Shown here piece after piece: positions 8,306 to 16,032 of a stretch of 64,000 nucleotides of DNA. Below the pieces are notes generated by a model. That model worked only from the letters and a program-made list of their open reading frames with translations, was not told where the DNA came from and searched no databases. The position numbers were made by a program, and so were the translations under genes. The DNA lies in assembly GCA_003223645.1 (NCBI GenBank), contig QHVT01000003.1, positions 496,001-560,000 of the forward strand. The letters are read 5' to 3'. This stretch comes from Acidobacteriota bacterium. Lineage in GTDB: Bacteria > Acidobacteriota > Thermoanaerobaculia > Gp7-AA8. Each line of letters begins with the position of its first letter. The first letter of the stretch is position 1.

Positions 8306-8493
8306 CGCGGCACCTCAGCGCATCGGCTGTCGCGCAACTCATCGGTATCAAAACCGGGACGTTCGCGAAGTGGCGGCGCGAGGGGAGGGGACCCGCGGGA
8401 TGGTTTCACGTCAGCACCACGCTCGTCGTGTACCCCATGGACGAAGTAGAGCGCTACCTCGCAGAGCAAAAACGCACTGCTTCTGGGCACTAG
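8302..8493 (+). CDS. Small HTH protein, AlpA/excisionase-like
   Basis: A 63-residue protein starting at ATG 8302 and overlapping the ATPase stop by four bases (ATGA). The sequence has the MerR-like helix-turn-helix shape of excisionases and AlpA regulators: SASAVAQLIGIKTGTFAKW, a Gly/Pro turn, then a wing ending in VYPMDEVERYLAEQK. Its position directly before an integrase supports a recombination-directionality or promoter-control role. Confidence 0.8.
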   Translation: MTRHLSASAVAQLIGIKTGTFAKWRREGRGPAGWFHVSTTLVVYPMDEVERYLAEQKRTASGH

Positions 8494-8531
8494 CTTTTTT
8501 CGTCTAACGACGCATTGTTGTCTTGCTTCCG

Positions 8532-9701
8532 ATGCGACCTGTTGGCCTGAAGTCCTACGACAAGTACACGAAGAAAGCCGTCTTCGAGTGCAGCGTACCG
8601 GGCACACGCGGCCACAAACGCATCCGCAAAGTCGTCAAGGTAGAAAGCTGGGACGACCTCGAAAAGAAGCTCAGCGCATTCAGGCACTCCGTCCAACATC
8701 CCGAGCAAGCGATCACACTTCCCGGCGACATTCCGACGCTACGCGCGTACGTCGCAACCGCGTGGGAGAGCATCAGCAGCCGCCTCTCGGACGCGAAGCG
8801 GAAGAATCAGCACGCGCAGCTTGAGCAGCACATCACGCCGGCACTTGGCAACGTGCGCATCGACCAGGTCACGATCGCGCACCTTGAGGACTTCGTCAGC
8901 GTCATGCAGCGCAAACGGCACGACGAGCGGGCGTACAGCAACGCAACGATCAACTCGTGCCTGCACCTCTTGCGCAAAATTCTCAAGCATGCTTGGCGAC
9001 GACGCGTCCTTGCCGACTACCCGTTGCGCGAAAAGCTCCCGCTCCTGCCCGAGCCAATCGTGCAGAACGAACTCACCGTCGACGAACGTGAGGCGTTCCT
9101 CGCCAGCTTCCACGACGAAGCGGGCTTTCGAGCACACTTCATCGCAACCGCACTCGCCAGCCGCGCGGAGCGCAAGCACCAACCGCCCAACGCGCAGAGC
9201 GACTACGTCACCTACGCCTTTGAGCGCTTCGCATGGAGCAAGCCGCTCTTCATCCTCGCGCTCTACACCGGGCTGCGACGCTCCGACCTACGACTCCTGA
9301 AGTGGACGAGCATCGACCTGCACGCCGGCGTCATCCGTCTCGTGATGCGCAAGACGAAACGCTCCGTGCTTCTCCCCATCGTGCCGCGCGTGCGCGCAGC
9401 ACTCGAAACGTGCCGCGGTCGGACGGTGATGAGCGAGTACGTGCTCGTCACGCCCGACGGCCGACCGTACGCCGAGTCAACGATCAAGCGCTACTTCAAG
9501 ACCGCCAAGGCACTCGCCGGCATCACGCGGCGCTTCCGCTTCCACGATCAACGTCACACCTTCGCGAGCACCCTCGCAAGCAAAGGCATCAACAGCTTCA
9601 CGCTGCGCGACCTCCTCGGCCACACGAGCACCAGGACCACCGAGCGCTACGCGCGGCCGAGCGCCGAAGCGCTCGACGCGGTGGCGCGAGCGCTGGCCTA
9701 A
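8532..9701 (+). CDS. int: Tyrosine recombinase / phage-type integrase
   Basis: About 389 residues from ATG 8532; a TTG three codons upstream is an alternative. The N-terminal third is an arm-binding and SAM-like core-binding region. The catalytic domain shows the Arg of box I in YTGLRRSDL, a beta-strand Lys in MRKTKRS, the H-x-x-R box FHDQRHTFAS, and GHTSTRTTERYAR with the nucleophilic Tyr. It should integrate the element at the tRNA-Val site by recombining sequences within the tRNA, binding the GAACACT-type arm repeats at both ends. It follows the HTH gene by 38 bases. The att site at 12.5 kb is separated from it by three cargo genes, which is less usual than direct adjacency. Confidence 0.93.
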   Translation: MRPVGLKSYDKYTKKAVFECSVPGTRGHKRIRKVVKVESWDDLEKKLSAFRHSVQHPEQAITLPGDIPTLRAYVATAWESISSRLSDAKRKNQHAQLEQHITPALGNVRIDQVTIAHLEDFVSVMQRKRHDERAYSNATINSCLHLLRKILKHAWRRRVLADYPLREKLPLLPEPIVQNELTVDEREAFLASFHDEAGFRAHFIATALASRAERKHQPPNAQSDYVTYAFERFAWSKPLFILALYTGLRRSDLRLLKWTSIDLHAGVIRLVMRKTKRSVLLPIVPRVRAALETCRGRTVMSEYVLVTPDGRPYAESTIKRYFKTAKALAGITRRFRFHDQRHTFASTLASKGINSFTLRDLLGHTSTRTTERYARPSAEALDAVARALA

Positions 9702-9747
9702 GCGAATCGTTCGGGTCTTACCCCGTGAGCTACCGGATGGATGGAAT

Positions 9748-9777
9748 AAAGCGCCCGGAGTGGCTCGCTTTCTTTTC
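9748..9777 (+). terminator. Possible terminator after the integrase
   Basis: AAAGCG (9748-9753) can pair with CGCTTT (9766-9771) and is followed by CTTTTC. The stem is short and the T run weak. The position between the convergent ends of int and the lipoprotein gene makes it plausible. Confidence 0.35.
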
Positions 9778-9785
9778 GGGGTCAT

Positions 9786-10676
9786 CTACATCGGCTTCGG
9801 AGAGAACGGCAACCCTTTGCTTACATCGTCGAGGAGCTTAATTGCTTCGCGAATCTCCTTGGAAAGATCCTCAGGTAAATCGGAGATGGATTCGAGACTT
9901 TTGAAACATTTGAGGAGGGCTGCGAGGCCCTCGTCCTGGGAAGACCCTTCTGATTTTATCGCTGCTGTGAGCTTTTGGAGGCCGGCCATCAGATTGTCAT
10001 CGAAGGCGTGGAGCCGAACGATGGCGGCCGTCTGGTCCGGGTTCGTCGCGCCCTGAGATAGGATATCTAACTCTCGCAGCATCCCGTTTACGGCGGTCTC
10101 CATGTCGTTTGCGCTCTCCACGTAGGCCGTCATCGCCCCGATGGATTCCTCTAGGTTCTTGACTGATGACCCCAATTCCCCTTGGGCTTGATCGAAGACG
10201 TTCGCCGTATCACCTAAAGCAGACCTCCCGGTGGACAGGTCGGCCGTAAGGCCTGGGATTGCCTTGTGAATCTCGTCCAGCACCGTTTGAGCTCGAAGGA
10301 TCGAAGCCTTGATTTCCGCCCGGACTGGGCGGGTAAAGCGAAGAGTTTCTGACAGGCCGATCAGCTGGGGGAGGAGACTCTGGAAGCCGGTTAGATTTTG
10401 CGCTTTCGGATCGTCCTTGAGCAAAGTGAAACCTCGCTCAATCGCCTTGAGATCTCTTGTTTGCACCGTGAGGGTCGCGGCGACGTACAGCCATGCATTT
10501 GTAGTGTCTGCCGCCACACTCTTGACGGCGCGCGCGTGCGCTCCGATTTGCTGAGGGTCCCCTGGAGAGTGGCAGCCAACGAGCACGAGTACGGTTAGAA
10601 GCGCCCACAGCATGGGGCGGACCGCCATCGGTCGGATTCTCGCGCTCGTATCGCACGTCGGCTCTGGAGTATTCAT
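9786..10676 (-). CDS. Predicted lipoprotein with helical periplasmic domain
   Basis: About 296 residues using the ATG at 10,674-10,676, which has a good ribosome site (GAGGA) a few bases upstream. A lipoprotein signal, MLWALLTVLVLVGC, has its lipidation Cys at about residue 34. The rest is predominantly helical, with heptad-like Leu/Ile spacing and no catalytic signature; long amphipathic stretches suggest coiled coils, as in periplasmic sensor domains. It is the last gene of a three-gene minus-strand operon with two membrane proteins. Function unknown; base composition is less GC-rich than in the chromosomal genes downstream. Confidence 0.72.
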   Translation of the reverse strand: MNTPEPTCDTSARIRPMAVRPMLWALLTVLVLVGCHSPGDPQQIGAHARAVKSVAADTTNAWLYVAATLTVQTRDLKAIERGFTLLKDDPKAQNLTGFQSLLPQLIGLSETLRFTRPVRAEIKASILRAQTVLDEIHKAIPGLTADLSTGRSALGDTANVFDQAQGELGSSVKNLEESIGAMTAYVESANDMETAVNGMLRELDILSQGATNPDQTAAIVRLHAFDDNLMAGLQKLTAAIKSEGSSQDEGLAALLKCFKSLESISDLPEDLSKEIREAIKLLDDVSKGLPFSPKPM

Positions 10677-10707
10677 GCTTCCTCGCTGCGGGGCCATCTT
10701 ACTTTCA

Positions 10708-11424
10708 CTAGAAGGGAAACCTCAGCGTCTCGTAAACTGGAGGTGACCTGTCTACAAGTTTCTTCAGCGCGTCCACGAAGCTGACGAGGTCGGAGTGTAT
10801 CTTCCCGAGGGAACTGATTCTTGATTCCTGGTCGTAGTGGAGCGAGCTCAGAATGTTCCATTCGGTATAGGCTGGTTCGGCAAGCAGAACGGGATTGGTT
10901 CCAATTCCGATCGCCGTCTTCTTCGTACTCAATTCTGTGTCTTCGATCGTTTGTTGAACCCTTGGAGCCCATTCTTCAAGTGCTCGAATTGTCTTTAGAA
11001 GCTCACTACGGTCGATCCCCTCCCTGAGACCCTTGGTCACGAGACGGCATAGCTTAATCTCTTGAACTACCATCTTCTGACTCGACTCCAGTCGCCTACC
11101 GTCCCTATAGATCAGCTCTGCCCACGACAAAAGAGGGGCGCCTGACGGCCCGTAAGGGCTTTCCCTTTGTGAAATCCATGTAATCCTCTCCTGCGTTCGC
11201 GCTTCATCTTTCTCCATGCCACTAAGATTAGCTTCGGCCGACGTGATGTGGTCGTTGAGGACGAACTCCACAGTCTCTAACGTTCGTAGCGCATCCTCGG
11301 ACAATCGCGGCTTCGGAGGTACGACATTGCGGCTCTGGTTCCAGAGGTAGAAGAAGGAACCGCCGTATGGAATACCAACAGCAAGCAGCCCAACGAGGAT
11401 TCTCTTTCCTGCAATTGGCGGCAC
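10708..11424 (-). CDS. Single-pass membrane-anchored helical protein
   Basis: 238 residues starting with GTG at 11,422-11,424, one base into the stop of the upstream gene (TAGTG), so translation is coupled. A membrane anchor lies at about residues 7-27 (ILVGLLAVGIPYGGSFFYLW). The remaining 200 residues are charged and helical, probably periplasmic. No family recognised. It may interact with the lipoprotein encoded next and the multi-pass protein encoded before it. Confidence 0.72.
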   Translation of the reverse strand: MPPIAGKRILVGLLAVGIPYGGSFFYLWNQSRNVVPPKPRLSEDALRTLETVEFVLNDHITSAEANLSGMEKDEARTQERITWISQRESPYGPSGAPLLSWAELIYRDGRRLESSQKMVVQEIKLCRLVTKGLREGIDRSELLKTIRALEEWAPRVQQTIEDTELSTKKTAIGIGTNPVLLAEPAYTEWNILSSLHYDQESRISSLGKIHSDLVSFVDALKKLVDRSPPVYETLRFPF

Positions 11425-12212
11425 TATAGGCCCCCCAGAAAAGGCGTGATCAACGGCTCGAAGACCTCATAGAGTCTCCGCCCGGCTCCAATGACAAAGG
11501 GCTTGACGAGTAATAGCGCGCCAATGCTTGCGGCAGCGGCGAGGCACGTACGCAAATAGGACAGCTTGTGGGTTGCATGTAAAGCCCACACAGTACACAT
11601 CAGGAAAAACAGCGCGAGGTAAAAATACGCTGTCACGAACCCGGCAACTATGAGGAGGTTGCCGGTCGTCGGAACGAACGGCTTGAAGCCAACGACTCCG
11701 AGTGGCGGAATCACGAGCCAATACGTAGAGATAGCGGACGCAACGAGCTGGCTAAGAAAGATCATCAGCAGGGTCGTGCCTGGGACGAGGAAAGCATAGA
11801 TACGCAGGCTCGCAGTGAAAGTCGCACGAAGGGTCGCTCGCCCCGAAAGGAGCCGACACCCGGCATGGAGGAAGGCCACGAACAGCAGGATCAGAATCCA
11901 GTAAGTAAAAATCAATTCATCCTTCTTGATGGCGCGGGTGGACGATCCGGTCACAGTTTCAGGGATCAGCCTCAGCTCAATGAGCACAAATGCAGAGGTT
12001 AGGATGAAGGCAAACGCCATGTAGATGAGAGAGAGCTTGCCTTGCCCCTTCCCTTGCGCATCGAACTCCGCTATAGAAATGCGAGGGGATCTGAAAAACC
12101 TCCAGGCTTCCTTCCCGAAGGAAGCCGCTGTATCCAGGATCCCCATGTTCAGCGGGGGCTCGTCGGGGTTCTGCCGTGCGGATCGCGAGGACTCACCATG
12201 TCCACTACTCAT
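11424..12212 (-). CDS. Multi-pass membrane protein, possibly Yip1-like
   Basis: From ATG 12,210-12,212 (263 residues; GGGAG about 12 bases upstream). The open frame extends 53 codons further to 12,371, but that stretch is Arg/Ser-rich and lacks support. After a polar N-terminus there are five or six hydrophobic segments, beginning LSLIYMAFAFILTSAFVLI, with the longest cluster in the C-terminal half. The spacing of helices recalls bacterial YIP1-family proteins, but this is a weak match by eye. First gene of the cargo operon between int and the tRNA. Confidence 0.65.
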   Translation of the reverse strand: MSSGHGESSRSARQNPDEPPLNMGILDTAASFGKEAWRFFRSPRISIAEFDAQGKGQGKLSLIYMAFAFILTSAFVLIELRLIPETVTGSSTRAIKKDELIFTYWILILLFVAFLHAGCRLLSGRATLRATFTASLRIYAFLVPGTTLLMIFLSQLVASAISTYWLVIPPLGVVGFKPFVPTTGNLLIVAGFVTAYFYLALFFLMCTVWALHATHKLSYLRTCLAAAASIGALLLVKPFVIGAGRRLYEVFEPLITPFLGGL

Positions 12213-12435
12213 CTCAGAGACACTCCCCAGCGTTGGCCACGCCGCGGCAGACGATTGCAAAGAGCTGAAACCGGCCCGCCGCGACTCTCCCACTCCGTTC
12301 CAGGACGTGAAGCGAATGACCTCTACGATAGGAGTGACGCTCACGCGCGTTTCCCTACCGGTGCAGAGCACGAGGCGACGCGGGGACGGGTGTGTTCAGC
12401 GTGACGATGGTGACTTGGGACCCAACCCCGACCCG

Positions 12436-12465
12436 GTGAACACTTGCGTGAACATTTTCCGCCGA
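12436..12465. other. attR arm-type repeat
   Basis: GTGAACACTTGCGTGAACATTTTCCGCC contains two direct copies of a GTGAACA(C/T)T word 12 bases apart. It resembles the GAACACTCCGCGAACACTTCCGCC block just inside the left end (5291-5314). Similar repeats inside both ends of an integrated element are expected for integrase arm-binding sites. Confidence 0.55.
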
Positions 12466-12473
12466 AGGAAGGC

Positions 12474-12510
12474 AAAAAAAGAGCCGCCCGGTCTGGCTAA
12501 CCTGAGCGGC
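12474..12510 (-). terminator. Rho-independent terminator of tRNA-Val
   Basis: Read on the minus strand, GCCGCTC (with one G-T pair and a small bulge) pairs with GGGCGGC around a loop of about 12 bases and is followed by TCTTTTTTT. It lies 15 bases past the tRNA 3' end. Because it is on the element side of the junction, the element appears to supply a terminator for the restored tRNA. Confidence 0.75.
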
Positions 12511-12524
12511 GTGAGTAGGTTGCA

Positions 12525-12600
12525 TGGTAGGCGCTAGCGGACTCGAACCGCTGACCCCCACCGTGTGAAGGTGATGCTCTACCAGCTGAGCTAAGCGCCT
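12525..12600 (-). tRNA. tRNA-Val (anticodon CAC)
   Basis: A 76-nt cloverleaf with encoded CCA: acceptor strands AGGCGCT and AGCGCCT, a D arm beginning AGCTCAGCTGGTAGAGC, an anticodon stem TCACC/GGTGG (one T-G pair) enclosing loop TTCACAC with anticodon CAC, and T arm AGCGG TTCGAGT CCGCT. The discriminator is A. The anticodon reads the Val codon GUG, which is frequent in this GC-rich DNA. It is the attachment site of the adjacent element. Confidence 0.96.
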
Positions 12601-12658
12601 ATTGACTGGAACGATTTCAACGAACTGTCCCGAATCGCTATTCCGATTCGGGATCGTC

Positions 12659-12687
12659 ACGATAGCGGACGCGCTCTCACGCGTCAA
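12659..12687 (-). promoter_or_regulatory. Promoter of tRNA-Val
   Basis: On the minus strand TTGACG (12,682-12,687) and TATCGT (12,659-12,664) are separated by 17 bases, about 60 bases upstream of the tRNA 5' end. A palindrome CCCGAATCG...CGATTCGGG (12,629-12,652) lies between promoter and tRNA. Confidence 0.6.
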
Positions 12688-12742
12688 CCGGCCTTTGGAA
12701 CGCCGCCCTGCCGACGCGTCTGATCAACTAGAATCGCCGGCC

Positions 12743-13774
12743 ATGCGACGGCTGGCGAAGGCGGCGGGGGTGACGGCGGTGGCGGCTGCGCTCGGGGTGG
12801 TCGCGGAGCGCGCGTGCGTCGCGTCGCCGCATTATCACGGGCCGGTGAGCGATCACTTCGACGGGAAGCGCTTCCACAACCTGCAGTCGGGGTGGCAGTC
12901 GGGCGGGTCGTTTCTGAAGTGGATGATGAACCGGCAGCAGGGGGCGTGGCCGGAGTGGGTGGACACGATTCCTGGTCCGCCGCCGCCGCGGCGGGTGGAT
13001 GACGGGCGCATTCGGGTCACGTGGGTGAATCACTCCACGATGCTGGTGCAGATGGACGGGGTGAATCTGCTCGCTGATCCGGTGTGGAGCGAGCGCACGT
13101 CGCCGGTTCCGTCGATCGGTCCGAAGCGGCATCGTGCGCCGGGGTTACGGTTCGAGGATCTGCCGCCGATCGATGCGGTGCTGGTGAGTCACAACCATTA
13201 CGATCATCTCGATCTGCCGACGCTGCGGCGGTTGCACGGCGTCGGCATCATCACGCCGCTCGGGAGCTCGGCGTTGATGGCGCGTCACGGCGTGAAGAAC
13301 GCGCGCGATCTCGATTGGTGGCAGAGCGTCCGCGTGTCCGATCGCGTGACCGTCACGCTCGTGCCTGCGCAGCATTTCTGCGCGCGGGGGTTGTCGGATC
13401 GCAACGCGACGCTGTGGGGCGGGTTCGTGATCAGCGGGCCGTCAGGCAACGCCTATTTCGCGGGCGACACGGGGTGGGGGAATCATTTCGCGGACATCGC
13501 GAAGCGCTTCGGCGCGATCCGTGTGGCGATGCTTCCGATCGGCGCGTATCTGCCGCGCTGGTTCATGAAGTCGGCGCACATTTCGCCGGCCGAAGCGGTC
13601 GACGCGCATCTTGCTCTGCACGCGGAGACGAGCATCGCGATGCACTACGGGACGTTTCGCAACGCTGACGACGGATACGAAGAGCCGGTGCACGACTTGC
13701 GCGCGGCGCTCGCGGCGAAAGGGAATCCGCGCTTTCTCGTCGTCGAGCATGGTATCGGCGTCGACGTGCCGTAG
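12743..13774 (+). CDS. MBL-fold metal-dependent hydrolase (NAPE-PLD/UlaG-like)
   Basis: 343 residues from ATG 12,743, whose N-terminus (MRRLAKAAGVTAVAAALGV) looks like a signal or membrane anchor. The metallo-beta-lactamase metal motif is SHNHYDHLD (about residue 150). FAGDTGW follows later, and HYGTF near the end supplies another ligand His. The WVNHSTMLVQ and LLADPVWSERTSP motifs are typical of the branch that includes bacterial homologues of N-acylphosphatidylethanolamine phospholipase D. A lipid or cyclic-ester substrate is inferred. It stands alone downstream of the tRNA and upstream of a minisatellite. Confidence 0.88.
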   Translation: MRRLAKAAGVTAVAAALGVVAERACVASPHYHGPVSDHFDGKRFHNLQSGWQSGGSFLKWMMNRQQGAWPEWVDTIPGPPPPRRVDDGRIRVTWVNHSTMLVQMDGVNLLADPVWSERTSPVPSIGPKRHRAPGLRFEDLPPIDAVLVSHNHYDHLDLPTLRRLHGVGIITPLGSSALMARHGVKNARDLDWWQSVRVSDRVTVTLVPAQHFCARGLSDRNATLWGGFVISGPSGNAYFAGDTGWGNHFADIAKRFGAIRVAMLPIGAYLPRWFMKSAHISPAEAVDAHLALHAETSIAMHYGTFRNADDGYEEPVHDLRAALAAKGNPRFLVVEHGIGVDVP

Positions 13775-13876
13775 TGGTCTAGGAGCCTGCGCGGCAGTAG
13801 AGCAGTAATACGGCGTAAGTCGCACGTCCGAATCGGCAGTTTGCGCGTGCGGATCGTCATTTCGCGCGTGCGGATC

Positions 13877-14289
13877 GGCCGGTTGCAAATGAAAACAGGC
13901 CCGTCGCAAACGAAAACAGGCCGGTTGCAAATGAAAACAGGCCGGTTGCAAATGAAAACAGGCCGGTTGCAAACGAAAACAGGCCGGTTGCAAATGAAAA
14001 CAGGCCGGTTGCAAATGAAAACAGGCCGGTTGCAAACGAAAACAGGCCGGTTGCAAATGAAAACAGGCCGGTTGCAAACGAAAACAGGCCGGTTGCAAAT
14101 GAAAACAGGCCGGTTGCAAATGAAAACAGGCCCGTTGCAAATGAAAACAGGCCGGTTGCAAACGAAAACAGGCCCGTTGCAAACGAAAACAGGCCGGTTG
14201 CAAATGAAAACAGGCCGGTTGCAAATGAAAACAGGCCCGTTGCAAACGAAAACGGGCCGGTTGCAAATGAAAACAGGCCGGTTGCAAAT
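13877..14289. repeat. 21-bp minisatellite, 19.7 copies
   Basis: Nineteen full units of GGCCGGTTGCAAATGAAAACA and a final 14-bp part unit run without gaps. Units vary at only a few positions: AAAT or AAAC, GGCCGG or GGCCCG, and one GTCG. Because 21 is a multiple of three, both strands stay open, giving artefactual long frames (KTGRLQM or ACFHLQP repeats). The array is bracketed by two copies of ATTTCGCGCGTGCGGATCG (13,859-13,877 and 14,289-14,307). No spacers, so it is not CRISPR. Confidence 0.97.
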
Positions 14290-14356
14290 CATTTCGCGCG
14301 TGCGGATCGCCAGTTTCGGCATATGGGCTGAAGCCGTGGGCGTGATCTGGTCCAGC

Positions 14357-14499
14357 TTATCCCGGGTTTTCCAGTTTATCCCGCGCGGAGACGCGGGATC
14401 TCCGGCGGCACCGCGCGGCCTGTGCCTATGGCACGGATCGTCCGGTGCACCCAGAGATCCCGCGTCTCCGCGCGGGATAAACTGGAAAACCCGGGATAA
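14357..14499. repeat. 46-bp perfect inverted repeat with 51-nt loop
   Basis: The left arm 14,357-14,402 and right arm 14,454-14,499 are exact reverse complements (outer end TTATCCCGGGTTTTCCAG). Each arm contains the smaller palindrome CCCGCG...CGCGGG. It sits between the minisatellite and the start of the DUF1624 gene, ending 12 bases before its ATG, so if transcribed it would be in the 5' leader. Confidence 0.95.
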
Positions 14500-14511
14500 A
14501 GTAAAGACTGC

Positions 14512-15612
14512 ATGACAGCGGACAAACAGCGCATCCAATCGATCGACATCGTTCGCGGCGTGGTGATGGTCCTGATGGCGATCGATCACGTGCGCGTGTA
14601 CGCGGGTGTGCCGGCGGGCGGGCCGTCGCCGGGCGTGTTCTTCACGCGCTGGATCACGCACTTCGTCGCGCCCGCCTTCGTCTTCCTCGCCGGCACCTCG
14701 GCGTATCTGTACGGACGCACGCGCACGCGCGGTGAGCTGTCGAAGTTTCTCATCACGCGCGGATTGTGGCTCGTATTGCTGGAGCTGACGGTGATCCGCG
14801 TCGCATGGACCTTCAACTTCGATTTCCGCAACTACCTGCTCGCCGGCGTGATCTGGGTCATCGGCTGGTCGATGATCGTCCTTGCCGCGGCGATTCATCT
14901 GCCGCGCGCGACCGTCGGCGCGATCGGCATCGCGATCATCGCGCTGCACAATCTCATCGACGTCATCGGCGGTCCCGCGGAGCCGAACGCGCTGCTGCGA
15001 CTGCTCTACTTCGGCGGAAACGTCGGACCGCTGATCATTCTCTACGTGCTCATCCCGTGGTGCGGCGTGATGATGGCCGGCTATGCGTTCGGCGCGATTG
15101 TCGAGAGCGATCGCCGCCGCGCGATCTGCCTGCGGCTCGGACTGATCCTCACGGCATTGTTCGTGGTATTGCGCTTCGTCGATGTGTATGGAGATCCCAG
15201 ACACTGGCGCGAAGCGCCGTCGCCGCTGTTCTTCATCGCGACGACGAAGTATCCCGCGTCGCTGCTCTTCCTGATGATGACGCTCGGCCCGATGTTCCTG
15301 CTGCTCGCCGCAGCGGATTCGTGGCGCGCAAACTTCCTCTCGACGTTCGGCCGCGTGCCGATGTTCTACTACCTTCTGCACATTCCGCTGATTCACGTCG
15401 CGGCGTGCGTCGTCTCGCTCATCCGCGAAGGGCGCGTCGACCCGTGGCTGTTCGGCAACTTTCCCGTCGCGCCGCCGCCGTTGCCGCCGGGATACATGTG
15501 GAGCCTGCCGCTGCTGTACCTCGTCTTTGCGATCTGCGTGACGCTGTTGTACTTTCCGTGCAGATGGTACGCACGCGTGCGTCCGAAGCACGCGTGGCTC
15601 TCGTATCTGTGA
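14512..15612 (+). CDS. DUF1624 / heparan-glucosaminide acetyltransferase-like membrane protein
   Basis: 366 residues with about ten hydrophobic segments. The N-terminus, RIQSIDIVRGVVMVLMAIDH, carries the R-x-x-S-x-D-x-x-R-G and DH signature of the DUF1624/HGSNAT/acyltransferase-3-like superfamily. ITHFVAPAFVFLAG follows in the second helix region, and the C-terminus is again typical (FFYLHI-type FYYLLHIPLIH). Members transfer acyl groups to sugars at the membrane; the substrate here is unknown. The ATG lies 12 bases past a long inverted repeat. Confidence 0.88.
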   Translation: MTADKQRIQSIDIVRGVVMVLMAIDHVRVYAGVPAGGPSPGVFFTRWITHFVAPAFVFLAGTSAYLYGRTRTRGELSKFLITRGLWLVLLELTVIRVAWTFNFDFRNYLLAGVIWVIGWSMIVLAAAIHLPRATVGAIGIAIIALHNLIDVIGGPAEPNALLRLLYFGGNVGPLIILYVLIPWCGVMMAGYAFGAIVESDRRRAICLRLGLILTALFVVLRFVDVYGDPRHWREAPSPLFFIATTKYPASLLFLMMTLGPMFLLLAAADSWRANFLSTFGRVPMFYYLLHIPLIHVAACVVSLIREGRVDPWLFGNFPVAPPPLPPGYMWSLPLLYLVFAICVTLLYFPCRWYARVRPKHAWLSYL

Positions 15613-15621
15613 CGGAGACCT

Positions 15622-15708
15622 GTGGAGCGGCGGCCGCCTCGGCCGCCGAATCGCGGACGTCGTCGATGCGAATGCTCTCCCGGCGGCCGAGGGCGGCCGC
15701 CGCTCCAC
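15622..15708. repeat. Palindromic repeat, GTGGAGCGGC family
   Basis: Arms GTGGAGCGGCGGCCGC... and ...GCGGCCGCCGCTCCAC of about 27 bases close over a loop of about 32 bases. It lies exactly between two convergent genes and could end transcription from both. The same outer arms recur at 26,036, 36,130 and 56,907. Confidence 0.92.
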
Positions 15709-15935
15709 TACTTCTTCTTCGACGCCGACTTTTTCGCGCCGCCCTTCTTCGCCGAAGATTTCTTCTTCGGAACCTTCGCGCCCTTTTCGCGCGCTTCCGA
15801 CAATCCGATCGCGATGGCCTGCTTGCGGCTCGTGACCTTCTTGCCGGAGCCTCCGCTCTTCAGCGTTCCTTTTTTCTTGCGATGCATTGCGCTTTCGACG
15901 CGCTTTCCTGCTGCCTTTCCGTACTTCGATGCCAT
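15708..15935 (-). CDS. Small Lys-rich protein with DUF6496-like head and histone-H1-like tail
   Basis: 75 residues from ATG 15,933-15,935, chosen because GGAGGT stands just upstream; a longer frame begins 10 codons earlier. The head MASKYGKAAGKRVESAMHRKK and the TSRKQAIAIGLSEAREKG segment match a family of small proteins of unknown role (DUF6496-like). The tail is runs of Lys with Ala/Ser, as in DNA-binding histone-like tails. Probably binds nucleic acid. The stop overlaps the end of the palindrome. Confidence 0.8.
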   Translation of the reverse strand: MASKYGKAAGKRVESAMHRKKKGTLKSGGSGKKVTSRKQAIAIGLSEAREKGAKVPKKKSSAKKGGAKKSASKKK

Positions 15936-15976
15936 CACAAACCTCCAGCACAAAGTTTTGTGCAAGGTGCGTGCGC

Positions 15977-16028
15977 GTGTGGCGCAGGCTTTCCAGCGCG
16001 AAGGACAGGCTGGAAAGCCTGTCCTACA
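15977..16028. repeat. Hairpin, GGCTTTCCAGC family
   Basis: GTGTGG..CAGGCTTTCCAGC pairs with GGCTGGAAAGCCTGTCCTACAC over a loop of about 10 bases. It lies downstream of the VWFA gene (minus strand), four bases past its stop. Related words (GACTGGAAAGCCTGCTCCAC) recur at 55,529-55,552. Confidence 0.8.
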
Positions 16029-16032
16029 CCGA

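Larger units (their letters stand above)
5146..12600. mobile_element. Integrative element inserted at tRNA-Val(CAC)
   Basis: About 7.45 kb bounded on the left by a displaced tRNA-Val 3' fragment and on the right by the intact tRNA-Val, with paired arm-like repeats just inside each end. It carries a tyrosine recombinase, a small excisionase-like HTH gene, a HerA/TraG-like ATPase, a zinc-finger protein, a truncated SNF2 helicase and three membrane/lipoprotein genes. The intact tRNA and its terminator at the right end are the copy restored on integration. The truncations near 5580 suggest the element is partly decayed. No relaxase or capsid gene is recognised, so it may be a mobilisable island or a satellite. 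Confidence 0.72.

Noticed and set aside
13877-14289. CRISPR array
   Set aside because: Units are contiguous with no spacers and no cas genes are near.
13841-14515. Plus-strand open frame of KTGRLQM repeats (224 codons)
   Set aside because: Openness follows from the 21-bp minisatellite; no ribosome site, no non-repeat domain.
13442-15951. Minus-strand long frames with ACFHLQP or CNRPVF repeats
   Set aside because: Same minisatellite read backwards and extended over the shadow of the DUF1624 gene.
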